Below the pieces are notes generated by a model, which worked only from the letters and a program-made list of their open reading frames with translations, was not told the origin of the DNA and did not search any database. Positions 26,237 through 35,059 of a DNA stretch of 64,000 nt are shown piece by piece. The translations under genes were made by a program, and so were the position numbers. Source of the stretch: Bacteroidetes bacterium GWF2_41_31 (GTDB taxonomy: Bacteria > Bacteroidota > Bacteroidia > Bacteroidales > F082); the NCBI GenBank assembly GCA_001769215.1, contig MEOL01000008.1, positions 62,001 to 126,000 of the forward strand. Reading direction: 5' to 3'. Numbering within the stretch: position 1 is the first letter of the stretch; each line of letters starts with the position of its first letter.

Positions 26237-26821
26237 ATGGCCATGAAAAACATATCTTATTTTAGTTGGATACTTCTGCCATTGGCAGGATTGCTTATCA
26301 TGTCATTTCACAATAAGAAAGGATTTGAAATTCCTCTTTCCAGGATTGACACGGAGGTGGTCAAGCTAATGAACACCAAGTCGTCGCAACTGGTTGAACT
26401 GACAAAACCAATCCCTGGTTTTGAGGGAGCCAGTTTGTTTAGCATCGAACAGGAAGGCCAACCGATGGGTTATGTATTGGTAAACAGGGTTGAAAGTTGC
26501 CGGGCCGGTGGCTGCGATGCCTCCATCAGGATTGACCAACAGCCTTTCGAATTTTTCGATTACTTTATGATACTTTCGTTACAAGGCGAAGTGTTGCGGG
26601 TCAGAATCTTTAACTATCAGGCAACCAGAGGACACGAAGTGATGAGCAAAGGTTGGCTCAGGCAGTTTGTAGGAATTCGGCCACATCAGGAACTCACCGT
26701 TGGAGATGAAATTCAGGCCATTTCGGGCGCTACCATTTCGGCCAGAGCCATCACGGCAGATATTGTCAGTCAGACCACTTCCCTGGGCGATTACCTTTCC
26801 GACCCGCTTAGCCAGCGATAG
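26237..26821 (+). CDS. Exported FMN-binding protein (covalent flavin motif)
   Basis: 194 residues (a second ATG lies two codons in). One N-terminal hydrophobic segment (WILLPLAGLLIMSF) acts as signal anchor. The C-terminal domain has EIQAISGATISARAITAD, the S-G-A-T-x-S motif to which ApbE links FMN through the Thr. An internal segment ESCRAGGCDAS has two Cys close together, possibly a disulfide. Such domains (RnfG/NqrC-like) carry electrons on the outer face of the inner membrane. It is in an operon with the porin-like gene. Confidence 0.85.
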   Translation: MAMKNISYFSWILLPLAGLLIMSFHNKKGFEIPLSRIDTEVVKLMNTKSSQLVELTKPIPGFEGASLFSIEQEGQPMGYVLVNRVESCRAGGCDASIRIDQQPFEFFDYFMILSLQGEVLRVRIFNYQATRGHEVMSKGWLRQFVGIRPHQELTVGDEIQAISGATISARAITADIVSQTTSLGDYLSDPLSQR

Positions 26822-26878
26822 CGGCTTGTCTGTTATCGCTAAAAGCTGTTACTTTGTAATGGATTGAGACAGTAGTTT

Positions 26879-27748
26879 ATGTATTGGCAAAATAAAGTCG
26901 AAGAGATACTTACAAAGCATTCCGCGAAACCGGTAAAAATTCACGGTATTTCTTCTATTGGAGGAGGCTCTATCAACGATGCCTTCCGACTGGAGACAAG
27001 TGTAGGAAATTTCTTTGTAAAAGTAAATTCGGCAAGCCGTTATCCCCGGATGTTTGAAAAAGAATCCCTGGGTTTGAAAATGCTGTCGGCTACTCAGACC
27101 CTTTCGGTTCCGGATATTGTAGCCTTTGGTGAGGCCGGGAATGATTCCTTTTTGTTGCTTTCCTTCATCGAAAGCAGGCCTCAAACTTCAAACTTCTGGC
27201 CTCAATTCGGCGAACAGCTGGCGGATTTGCACCGCCATTCGAACCCAACATTTGGACTCGATCACGATAATTACATCGGTTCGCTGATTCAGCACAACAA
27301 CGCACATGAAACCTGGGCCGACTTTTTCAGGGAAGAAAGGCTGGAGCCACAGTTGAAACTTGCCCGCGATCAAGGAAGAGTCGACTCAGAGGTTTCGCGT
27401 GCTTTTCAGCGATTTTATCTTCAACTTGATCAGCTATTTCCAACCGAACCACCTGACTTGTTACATGGCGATTTGTGGAGTGGGAATTTTATGAGCGGAA
27501 ACCAGGGAGAACCGGTAATCGTCGATCCGGCGGTTTATTTTGGCCACCGTGAAATGGACCTCGGCATGAGTCAGTTATTTGGCGGGTTTAGTTCCCGATT
27601 TTATGAGGCTTATCATGCCACCTTTCCATTGGAAAACGGTTGGAGAAAACGGTTGGATTACTGCAACTTATATCCATTGATGGTACACGTCAACCTGTTT
27701 GGTGGTGGGTACCTTGGTTCAGTAAAGTCGATCTTAAGGTCTTTTTGA
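26879..27748 (+). CDS. Fructosamine-3-kinase family protein
   Basis: 289 residues, normal for the family. ISSIGGGSINDAFRLET is the nucleotide loop, LLHGDLWSGNFM the catalytic loop with its Asp, and VIVDPAVYFGHREMDLGMSQLFGGF the metal-binding segment, in the family-specific form. These kinases phosphorylate fructosamines or ribulosamines on glycated proteins, a deglycation step. It starts 57 bp after the FMN-binding gene; a 7-bp hairpin (26814-26840) lies between them. Confidence 0.92.
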   Translation: MYWQNKVEEILTKHSAKPVKIHGISSIGGGSINDAFRLETSVGNFFVKVNSASRYPRMFEKESLGLKMLSATQTLSVPDIVAFGEAGNDSFLLLSFIESRPQTSNFWPQFGEQLADLHRHSNPTFGLDHDNYIGSLIQHNNAHETWADFFREERLEPQLKLARDQGRVDSEVSRAFQRFYLQLDQLFPTEPPDLLHGDLWSGNFMSGNQGEPVIVDPAVYFGHREMDLGMSQLFGGFSSRFYEAYHATFPLENGWRKRLDYCNLYPLMVHVNLFGGGYLGSVKSILRSF

Positions 27749-27860
27749 TCCCCCGATGTGTTAATTCACATTGATAGCTTTTTCTTTATAGCTTGAACAA
27801 GAACTGCTTCCCTTGTGCAGGGTGTAGCTTGCTTTGGCGGTATAACTTCCGGTACCCGGG

Positions 27861-27886
27861 CCGCCGGGTTGGAGAAAACCCGGCGG
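27861..27886. terminator. Strong GC hairpin between convergent genes
   Basis: CCGCCGGGTT and AACCCGGCGG enclose the six-base loop GGAGAA. It lies between the converging fructosamine kinase and ygeW genes. There is no T-tract directly after it on either strand, so it may be a pause, processing or repeat element and not a simple terminator. Confidence 0.4.
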
Positions 27887-27967
27887 GTCAGAAACGCAAA
27901 GTTTCGCCATGTTTTAGCCTTATCTTATTTTTGTCATGTCGATATCAGCCTCAGCTGATGAGACATC

Positions 27968-29155
27968 TCATACCCCAAACCGTTTCGTCTTTCTTTCCAT
28001 GATTTGATTGAGTGTTTGTGCCGGATGCTCAAACTTGTTGGCAAACATCATGGCAGCGATGATATAGGGTTTAAAACCGGCTTCCACGTAGGTGGGAATG
28101 CGGTATCTCTCAAAAACCTCACCCGAAACTTCACCCACCTGGCACGAAACCCCACTGATATCGGCCGGCAAACAGTGCATGTACAAGGCATCCTGATTTT
28201 TGGTAACCTGCATTTTATCCGCGTTGTATTCCCAATCGGTGAACTGTGCATTGTTGGCCAGACAGGTTTTTTCCAGCTCAGCCAGCCCTTGTTTATCAGA
28301 TTTTTTCAGCAACTCTGTTCGCTGTTGCATGATTTGGAAAGGAGCCCAGCTTTTAGGATACACAATATCGGCACCCTGCATGGCGTCTTTCATGTTGTGG
28401 TTTATGCCAAAGCTGCCACCACTTTTTTTGGCGTTTTCAGCTGCCAGCTCCACGATTTCAGGTATCAGCTCATATCCTTTGGGATAGGCCAGTTCTACAT
28501 TCATGCCAAAACGGGTCATCAGTGCGATAATGCCCTGAGGAACCGAAAGTGGTTTTCCATAACTAGGTGAATAGGCCCAGCTCATCACCAGTTTTTTCCC
28601 GCGCAAATTGTCCAAAGAACCGAAATGTTGTTCCAGGTGTAGCAGGTCGGCCATCGATTGGGTGGGATGATCCTGGTCGCATTGCAGGTTGATAATCCCC
28701 GGACGTGAGGACAAAACGCCTTGCTGATAGCCATCGTCCAAGGCAGAGCCCACTTCACGCATGTATTTATTGCCTTCACCCAGGTACATATCGTCGCGGA
28801 TACCAATAAAATCCGATAGAAAAGAGATCATATTGGCGGTTTCCCGTACAGTTTCTCCATGTGCTATCTGCGATTTGGTTTCATCCATGTCCTGCACGGC
28901 CAGTCCAAGCAGGTTGGCAGCCGATGCATATGAAAACCGGGTGCGTGTGCTGTTGTCGCGAAAAATACTCACAGCCAATCCGGAATTGTAAACGCGTGGT
29001 GAAATGTTGGCTTCGCGCATCTTTTTCAGGATGTGGGCGATGTTCAGGATGGCCTGCAATTCGGCATCGGTTTTTTCCCAGGTGAGCAGGAAATCTTTGT
29101 GGTATAGGTTGGTTTTCAACTGCCCGAGCAGTTCGATATTTTTTTTGAGTTCCAT
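27968..29155 (-). CDS. ygeW: Knotted carbamoyltransferase YgeW
   Basis: 395 residues. The carbamoyl-phosphate site FRDNSTRTRFSYASA, the segment HPTQSMADLLHLEQHF, the YgeW-type WAYSPSYGKPLSVPQG and the closing ALYMHCLPADISGVSC are all conserved. They match YgeW more closely than ornithine or N-acetylornithine transcarbamylases. YgeW belongs to the ygeW-ygeX-ygeY-hyuA-ygfK-ssnA set linked to anaerobic purine/urate degradation; its exact substrate is still debated. It is the last gene of the operon, 15 bp after ygeY. The neighbours support a purine role. Confidence 0.92.
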   Translation of the reverse strand: MELKKNIELLGQLKTNLYHKDFLLTWEKTDAELQAILNIAHILKKMREANISPRVYNSGLAVSIFRDNSTRTRFSYASAANLLGLAVQDMDETKSQIAHGETVRETANMISFLSDFIGIRDDMYLGEGNKYMREVGSALDDGYQQGVLSSRPGIINLQCDQDHPTQSMADLLHLEQHFGSLDNLRGKKLVMSWAYSPSYGKPLSVPQGIIALMTRFGMNVELAYPKGYELIPEIVELAAENAKKSGGSFGINHNMKDAMQGADIVYPKSWAPFQIMQQRTELLKKSDKQGLAELEKTCLANNAQFTDWEYNADKMQVTKNQDALYMHCLPADISGVSCQVGEVSGEVFERYRIPTYVEAGFKPYIIAAMMFANKFEHPAQTLNQIMERKTKRFGV

Positions 29156-29170
29156 ATATCTGTTGATTTT

Positions 29171-30373
29171 CTATTTATCTGATGCAAATTCCAGGGCAAA
29201 AGCAGCATAAAAGGCAGAAGCGGTTACCAGATCGCTGATGGCTACTTTCTCGTTGGGAGCATGTGCCAGCACTTCGTTTCCGGGACCAAATCCAATGGTA
29301 GGAATGCCATACATCCCATTGATGGTGACGCCATTGGTAGAAAATGTCCACTTGTCGACCAGCGGCTTTTTGTGATAGAGTTTTTCGTATGCTTTCACAC
29401 CGGTGATAACAATGGGATGGTCTTCGGGAATTTTCCAGGTGGGATAGTATTTTTCCATGCCGTACTCCAAACCGGTATAAGCGGTTTCCATGTAATTCAG
29501 CACTTCTACTTTGGCATTCATCCCCTTGATCAAGTCTTCTATCTCACTAACAGCCGATTCTTTGGTTTCGCCCCAGGTGAGGCGGCGGTCGAGGTGAAGG
29601 CGGGCGAAGTCGGCTACGGCACACAACGACGGGCTACCCGACACAAACTCCGAAATGGTTACACTGCCTTTTCCCAAAAAGGGGTCGTCGGCCAGACGAT
29701 CGTTGAGTTTTTCTATGTCCAGGGCTATTTTACTGGCCATGTAGATGGCGTTTTTGCCACGCTCCGGAGCCGATCCGTGCGATGAAACTCCATAGAAACT
29801 TACATGAATCTCCATCCTGCCCCGATGACCACGATAGATATTTAGGTTGGTGGGTTCGGTGCTGATAACCATGTCGGGACGGATGCCATCTTCTTCGATG
29901 ATGTATTTCCAGCAAAGTCCGTCGCAGTCTTCTTCCATCACGCTACCCACAAAATAAATGGTTAGTTCGTTGGCCAAGCCAAGTTCTTTCAGGATTTTAC
30001 CGGAAGTAACAAAAGCAGCAGGCCCGCCTTCCTGGTCCACGGTGCCACGCCCGTGCACAAAACCGTCTTTTATTTCACCGCCGAGAGGGTTAAAATCCCA
30101 GTTTTCCATGTTGCCCATGTCCACGGTGTCCATGTGACCATCGATGGCCAGTATTTTCTTTCCATTGCCAATGCGACCAATAACGTTGCCCAGTCCGTCG
30201 ATTTTTACTACATCGAAACCAGCTTCTTCCATCTGGCGTTTCAACTCTAGCTGGACTTCCTTTTCCTGAGCACTGAGCGATTTGATCTGTACCAGCTTGC
30301 TGAGGTTGGTTGCTGTGTAGTCGGCATATTGCTCCGCCAGCTGCCGGATTTGTTGAAATGTGTTATGATTCAT
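29171..30373 (-). CDS. ygeY: YgeY-family M20 metallohydrolase
   Basis: 400 residues. The M20 metal site is complete: LAIDGHMDTVDMG (His and Asp), HGRGTVDQEGGPA (bridging Asp), VGSVMEEDCDG (Glu pair), and HAP near the end. DKWTFSTNGVTINGMYGIPTIGFGPG is distinctive for YgeY. The hydrolase cleaves an amide bond in the purine-breakdown gene set, formerly called selenium-linked. The start at 30373 is followed by MNHNTFQQIRQLAEQY. It lies between xdhB (95-bp gap) and ygeW. Confidence 0.92.
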   Translation of the reverse strand: MNHNTFQQIRQLAEQYADYTATNLSKLVQIKSLSAQEKEVQLELKRQMEEAGFDVVKIDGLGNVIGRIGNGKKILAIDGHMDTVDMGNMENWDFNPLGGEIKDGFVHGRGTVDQEGGPAAFVTSGKILKELGLANELTIYFVGSVMEEDCDGLCWKYIIEEDGIRPDMVISTEPTNLNIYRGHRGRMEIHVSFYGVSSHGSAPERGKNAIYMASKIALDIEKLNDRLADDPFLGKGSVTISEFVSGSPSLCAVADFARLHLDRRLTWGETKESAVSEIEDLIKGMNAKVEVLNYMETAYTGLEYGMEKYYPTWKIPEDHPIVITGVKAYEKLYHKKPLVDKWTFSTNGVTINGMYGIPTIGFGPGNEVLAHAPNEKVAISDLVTASAFYAAFALEFASDK

Positions 30374-30468
30374 TCTATCTAATATTTTAAAATCTTTTTT
30401 TGGGTTTATCCCTTTTTTCAGGTTTTGTTGCGAAAATCAGGGTGTAATTTCTGCTAAAACCAGATTCT

Positions 30469-32724
30469 CTAGGTTTGTTCATACAACCCCATCAATACTT
30501 TTTCCGGTGTCATCGGGGCGTTAAACGCCATTGAATAGTCGGAGTTATATGCTTTGATGGCCTGTTGGATGGCGAAGTAAGCGCCAATTCCATAGTTAAA
30601 GGGTGGTTCGCCTACTGCTTTCGATTTGAGAATGGCCAGGTTGTCTGATTCATTTTCAAGCGGAATAATTTCCACCGATTTGGGTGCAGAATACAGATCG
30701 GGAACCTTGTAGGTGCTCAGCGCATTCGACAGCAAAACCCCGTTTTTATCGTAGGCAATTTCCTCCATGGTCATCCAGCCAATGCCTTGCATCAGGGCGC
30801 CTTCCACCTGTCCCAGATCGATTTCCTGGTTCATACTTTTTCCGAAATCGTGTACAATTTTCACGTCTTCTATTTCGTATGTTCCACGCATACAGTCTGT
30901 TAAAGCTGTGGTTAAAGCCAATCCAAACACATGATATGCAAAAGGATGTCCTTTCTCAATGGTTTTATCGAAATGGATTTCAGGGGTGGCATAGTGGCTG
31001 TTTTCGCTCAAACTCACCCGCTGCAAAAAGGCCGTTTTAACCAGTTCCTTCCAGGTTATCCCGGTAGGTTTTTTATTGAAAAATACTTCTTCATTTGTAA
31101 TTTCCAATGCTTCTTCATTACCGGAAACCAATTTGGCTGCCACTTTTTTCAATCGGTGAAGCAAGGCATTGCAGGCCATTTGAACGGCTTTCCCATTTAA
31201 ATCAGCCGTAGAACTTGCTGCCGACGGCGAAGTGTTGGCCACACGGGTGGTGTTGGTCGATTCAATATTGATTTTATGCATGTCGATGGAAAAAAAACCG
31301 GCGGCCACCTGCAACATCTTGGTATTTACGCTTTGCCCCATTTCCACAGCTCCTGTGCTGATCCCCACACTTCCATCCTGATAAATATGCACCAGAGCCC
31401 GGGCATGGTTCATCACCGTGTTGGTAAACGACACACCAAAAGTAACGGGAAAGATAGAAAAACCCTTCTTTTTCAGGGAGTGTTGTGCATTGTATTGCCT
31501 GATATCTTCCTGTAATTTTGCAATATTCCACTGTTTATCAGCAAGAAGCCATGAATTATCAAGCATTCCATTTTGTACTTTTTGTCCATAAGGAAATTCA
31601 TCTCCTTCTTTTAATAAATTAATTTTCTGGATTTCTTCCACCGGAATATTCAACTCTTTTGAAGACAGATGAATGGCGCATTCGATGGCAAACATGCCCT
31701 GTGGAGCCCCAAATCCGCGAAAGGCCGTGTTGGGCGGCAGGTTGGTTTTGCAACTGTGCACAGTAGCCTTTACATTTGGGATAAAATAGCTGTTGGTGCA
31801 ATGGAATAAAGTACGCTCGGTGATGGCCGGGGAAAGATCGGCTGCCGCACCCGCATTTTGTAGGTAGTTGGCTTCATAGGCAAGTATTTTGTTCTCTTTC
31901 GACAGACCGATTTTAAAATACGTGGTATACGGATGCCTTTTGCCGGTCATGTACATATCATCATGCCGGCTCAGGATCATCTTAACAGGTTTGTTCAGGT
32001 GATGTGTCGCCAGCGCCACCATCACAGCCCAGGGTGTTGCCTGATCCTCTTTTCCACCAAAACCGCCGCCAATCCGGTTGACGTCCACTTCAATCTGGTT
32101 CATGGGAATGCCCAGCACACGGGCCGTTTGCTTTTGGATGGCTGTGGGTCCCTGCGTGGAAGCATAGATTTTCAGTTTTCCTTTTTCCATCGGAATGGTG
32201 TAAGCACCCTGTGTTTCCAGGTACAGGTGCTCCTGACCGCCCGATTCAGCAGTTCCTTCAAAAACATAGGCACACTCTTTCCATGCGTTTTCAGGATCAC
32301 CCATTTTAAAGGTTCGGGGAGGCGATATGAATTGATTTCTCTCAAACGCTTCTGTGGCGGTTGTCACCGGATGGAGAATTTCCATGTCGAAAGTCACCAG
32401 TTGTTTGGCCTGCTGACAAATAAAATCCGACTTCCCGACAATAAGCGCAATAGGCTGACCAACAAAATGTAATTCCTTTTCAGCAAAAAGAGGCTCGTCG
32501 GGGACAATACCCCCAATTTGATTTTCGCCAGGGATATCCCGGTAGGTAAAAGTCCGAAGGATGCCAGGAAGTGATTCTACCTCCGAAAAATCAATCGAAA
32601 GCAATTTACCATGAGCAATTGGTGAGGTAACCACCGAAGCAAAAAGGGTTCCCTGGATTTCGGGCATGTCGTCGATAAAGATGGATTTACCGCTTAGGTG
32701 CGATGTAGAGTCGATGTTCTTCAT
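30469..32724 (-). CDS. xdhB: Xanthine dehydrogenase, molybdopterin subunit
   Basis: 751 residues, the large Mo subunit. By alignment from memory with bovine XDH the purine-specific residues are kept: Glu226 in GGGFGGKE (bovine E802) and Arg304 in TERTLFH (bovine R880). Aldehyde oxidases change both. Gln191 (STQGP), Phe335-Arg336 in NTAFRGFG, and the catalytic Glu706 in KAVGEPP are also present. So oxidation of hypoxanthine/xanthine, or urate reduction in reverse, is more likely than aldehyde oxidation. It lies 5 bp after xdhA and upstream of ygeY-ygeW. No XdhC maturation factor is in view. Confidence 0.92.
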   Translation of the reverse strand: MKNIDSTSHLSGKSIFIDDMPEIQGTLFASVVTSPIAHGKLLSIDFSEVESLPGILRTFTYRDIPGENQIGGIVPDEPLFAEKELHFVGQPIALIVGKSDFICQQAKQLVTFDMEILHPVTTATEAFERNQFISPPRTFKMGDPENAWKECAYVFEGTAESGGQEHLYLETQGAYTIPMEKGKLKIYASTQGPTAIQKQTARVLGIPMNQIEVDVNRIGGGFGGKEDQATPWAVMVALATHHLNKPVKMILSRHDDMYMTGKRHPYTTYFKIGLSKENKILAYEANYLQNAGAAADLSPAITERTLFHCTNSYFIPNVKATVHSCKTNLPPNTAFRGFGAPQGMFAIECAIHLSSKELNIPVEEIQKINLLKEGDEFPYGQKVQNGMLDNSWLLADKQWNIAKLQEDIRQYNAQHSLKKKGFSIFPVTFGVSFTNTVMNHARALVHIYQDGSVGISTGAVEMGQSVNTKMLQVAAGFFSIDMHKINIESTNTTRVANTSPSAASSTADLNGKAVQMACNALLHRLKKVAAKLVSGNEEALEITNEEVFFNKKPTGITWKELVKTAFLQRVSLSENSHYATPEIHFDKTIEKGHPFAYHVFGLALTTALTDCMRGTYEIEDVKIVHDFGKSMNQEIDLGQVEGALMQGIGWMTMEEIAYDKNGVLLSNALSTYKVPDLYSAPKSVEIIPLENESDNLAILKSKAVGEPPFNYGIGAYFAIQQAIKAYNSDYSMAFNAPMTPEKVLMGLYEQT

Positions 32725-32729
32725 AGCTA

Positions 32730-34136
32730 CTACACGTTTAAGAGTTCAGAAGATTTTACCCTGTTTGGAAACAGGCGGATAAAGTGGGCATAAAACAACT
32801 GTCTCAACAACAATCTTTTGTATTCTGCACTTCCGCGAATATCGCTGATGGGGGCAATCTCTTCTTTCATAACACAATGGGCTTTGCGGAGGTTTTCTGC
32901 ATTCAGCTTTTTGTCCGTTAGAAATTCGCAGGTGTTTTTAAGGTATTTGGGAATGGGCGCTACCCCTCCCGCTGCCAGGTGAATCTCTTTTATTTCATCT
33001 CCCTTTAGTTGAATGCTGATAGCACAATTTACACTGGCAATGTCGAGGTAAGTCCGTTTACTCACTTTCTCAAAATTGACGGCCATCGTTTTTCCTGTTT
33101 CAAAGGCAAGTGATTGTATTAATTCATCTTTTTGAAGTGCTATTTTTTTATAATCTTTAAAGAATTCCTTCAAGGGTAGTTTTCGGGAAGACTCATTATC
33201 AGGGTTTAAAAGTGTGATGTCTGCATTTAAAGCCAAAAATAAAACAGATAAATCGCCGATGGGAGAAGCATTTACCAAATTCCCGCCAAGGGTTCCCATA
33301 TTGCGGATCACCTGCGATGAAACCATTTGGAAAAACTCCTTTAATCTGGGCAATGCTGACATCATCAGCTCGTTGTTCAGCATATCTGAAGCGGTAAGCC
33401 CGGCACCGATGGTTAGTTTGGTTCCGTTTTGAAAGACATCGGTTAAACCTTTCATCTGATTTACGGGAATAGCCTCCATACCCTGAAGTTCTTCTGCTTT
33501 TTGCACGTAGAGGTCCGTTCCTCCACCCACAAAAACACCTGCCTTTATAGGTGAAAGAGTAACTATTTTTTTAAGTTGTACGGGGATTTGCAGAAAATAT
33601 TTCGGGACAAAGTGCTGTTTTATCAGCCAATCGAGACTGCGGCCTTTGGGTGAGTGTTTTAATTGTTCAAATATATCAACAGCGGCCTTTTCGATGGATT
33701 TATATCCCGTACAACGGCAGATATTCCCACTAATGGACTCCCGAATTCCGGTGATGGACGTCTCTTTGTTGAGTGCATAACCTGAAAAAGCCATGACAAA
33801 TCCCGGGGTACAAAACCCACATTGCGTGGCATTGTGTTCCAGCATGGACTTCTGAACCTGATTCAGCACCGCATCGATGCCGATTCCTTCCACTGTCACG
33901 ATATGTTTACCATGCACATTGATGATGGGAGTGAGGCAGGATGTAATGGTCTTGTAATGAACATGATCGTTAGCAGAAAGCGATCCTGACAAAACCGTGC
34001 ATGCACCACAATCGCCTTCGCGGCATCCAATTTTGGTTCCTTTCAAATGCTGATCGCCCCGTATAAAATCCAGTAAGATCGACCCTCCCGGCAGATTGGT
34101 TTCTACGAGCTGATTATTTAAAATAAATTGAATCAT
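32730..34136 (-). CDS. xdhA: Xanthine dehydrogenase, FeS/FAD subunit
   Basis: I start at ATG 34134-34136 (468 residues), where homology begins (MIQFILNNQLVETNLPGG); earlier in-frame ATGs add 14 residues at most. The plant-type 2Fe2S cluster uses Cys38, 43, 46 and 67 (GCREGDCGACTV); the second cluster uses Cys106, 109, 140 and 142 (CGFCTPG, NICRCTGY). The FAD domain runs from ~185 with FVGGGTDLY and RNMGTLGGNLVNASPIGD. It passes electrons from the Mo subunit to NAD or another acceptor. It is the first gene of the xdhA-xdhB-ygeY-ygeW operon. Confidence 0.92.
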   Translation of the reverse strand: MIQFILNNQLVETNLPGGSILLDFIRGDQHLKGTKIGCREGDCGACTVLSGSLSANDHVHYKTITSCLTPIINVHGKHIVTVEGIGIDAVLNQVQKSMLEHNATQCGFCTPGFVMAFSGYALNKETSITGIRESISGNICRCTGYKSIEKAAVDIFEQLKHSPKGRSLDWLIKQHFVPKYFLQIPVQLKKIVTLSPIKAGVFVGGGTDLYVQKAEELQGMEAIPVNQMKGLTDVFQNGTKLTIGAGLTASDMLNNELMMSALPRLKEFFQMVSSQVIRNMGTLGGNLVNASPIGDLSVLFLALNADITLLNPDNESSRKLPLKEFFKDYKKIALQKDELIQSLAFETGKTMAVNFEKVSKRTYLDIASVNCAISIQLKGDEIKEIHLAAGGVAPIPKYLKNTCEFLTDKKLNAENLRKAHCVMKEEIAPISDIRGSAEYKRLLLRQLFYAHFIRLFPNRVKSSELLNV

Positions 34137-34392
34137 AACACCAGTAAAATTAAACATTTTAGTCACATACTGCTCCATCGTTTTACTAAATGTGCATATT
34201 TTGAAATGCGTATAATTTGACTGAAATTTTAGCAGCCTCTGTATTTTTTGTCTATTTTAGCGGGGATAACCAAAAATGAAATTTCCCAGGAAATGCATGG
34301 CCATAATCGATGCATTTATTCTGAGGTTTGAGAACTCATACCAGATTATAAATATTTGGTTTACAGGAGGAAATTCTTTGAAAAAAAGTGAT

Positions 34393-35049
34393 ATGAAGAA
34401 GAAAAGATTTGCAGTAGTTCTGGCAGGTTGCGGAGTGTATGATGGCGCCGAAATTCAGGAAGCGGTTCTTACCATGCTGGCCATTATGAAACAGGGAGGA
34501 TCTTATCAGTGTTTTGCCCCTGACATCCTACAATATCATGTGGTCAATCATTTTGATGGACAGGAAATGCATGAAAAAAGAAACGTTCTGGTTGAATCGG
34601 CACGCATTGCCAGAGGAAACATTAAGCGTTTAATTGAATTCAATCCTGAAGATTTTGATGCTTTAATCTTTCCGGGTGGTTTTGGTGCTGCCAAAAATTT
34701 ATCCACCGTGGCTTTTGATGGTGCCAATGCTAAGGTCACACCCGAAGTGGAACGGGCGATCATGGAAATGGTCAGTGCCGGCAAACCCATTGGTGCACTT
34801 TGCATAGCTCCGGCTTTTGTTGCCAAAGTGCTGCAAGGTGTTGAGGTTACCATTGGCGATGACCCCGGAACCATTGCAGCCATCGAAGGGATGGGAAGCC
34901 ATCACCAGATAACAACACATGGAGAAGTGGTAGTGGATAATACGTTTAAGGTTTTTACAACACCTTGTTACATGTTGGATGCCACCCTCCTGGATATTGA
35001 GCTGGGTGCGGAAAATGTGGTAAAAGCCATGATGAAGGAGCTTGCCTGA
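34393..35049 (+). CDS. elbB: ElbB-type DJ-1/PfpI family protein
   Basis: 218 residues from ATG 34393. A TTG at 34378 sits 7 bp after an AGGAGG and would add five residues, so the start is not settled. VVLAGCGVYDGAEIQEAVLT, DALIFPGGFGAAKNLS and the nucleophile elbow GALCIAPAF (Cys) match ElbB, a glyoxalase of the DJ-1 superfamily first tied to isoprenoid synthesis. The gene runs into a flavoprotein gene after 10 bp. It is divergent from xdhA. Confidence 0.9.
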   Translation: MKKKRFAVVLAGCGVYDGAEIQEAVLTMLAIMKQGGSYQCFAPDILQYHVVNHFDGQEMHEKRNVLVESARIARGNIKRLIEFNPEDFDALIFPGGFGAAKNLSTVAFDGANAKVTPEVERAIMEMVSAGKPIGALCIAPAFVAKVLQGVEVTIGDDPGTIAAIEGMGSHHQITTHGEVVVDNTFKVFTTPCYMLDATLLDIELGAENVVKAMMKELA

Positions 35050-35059
35050 AGCAATCTAT

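Noticed and set aside
30469-32724. Aldehyde oxidase or CO dehydrogenase as identity
   Set aside because: Glu226 and Arg304, the purine-binding pair of xanthine dehydrogenases, are present, and the CO dehydrogenase active-site loop is absent.
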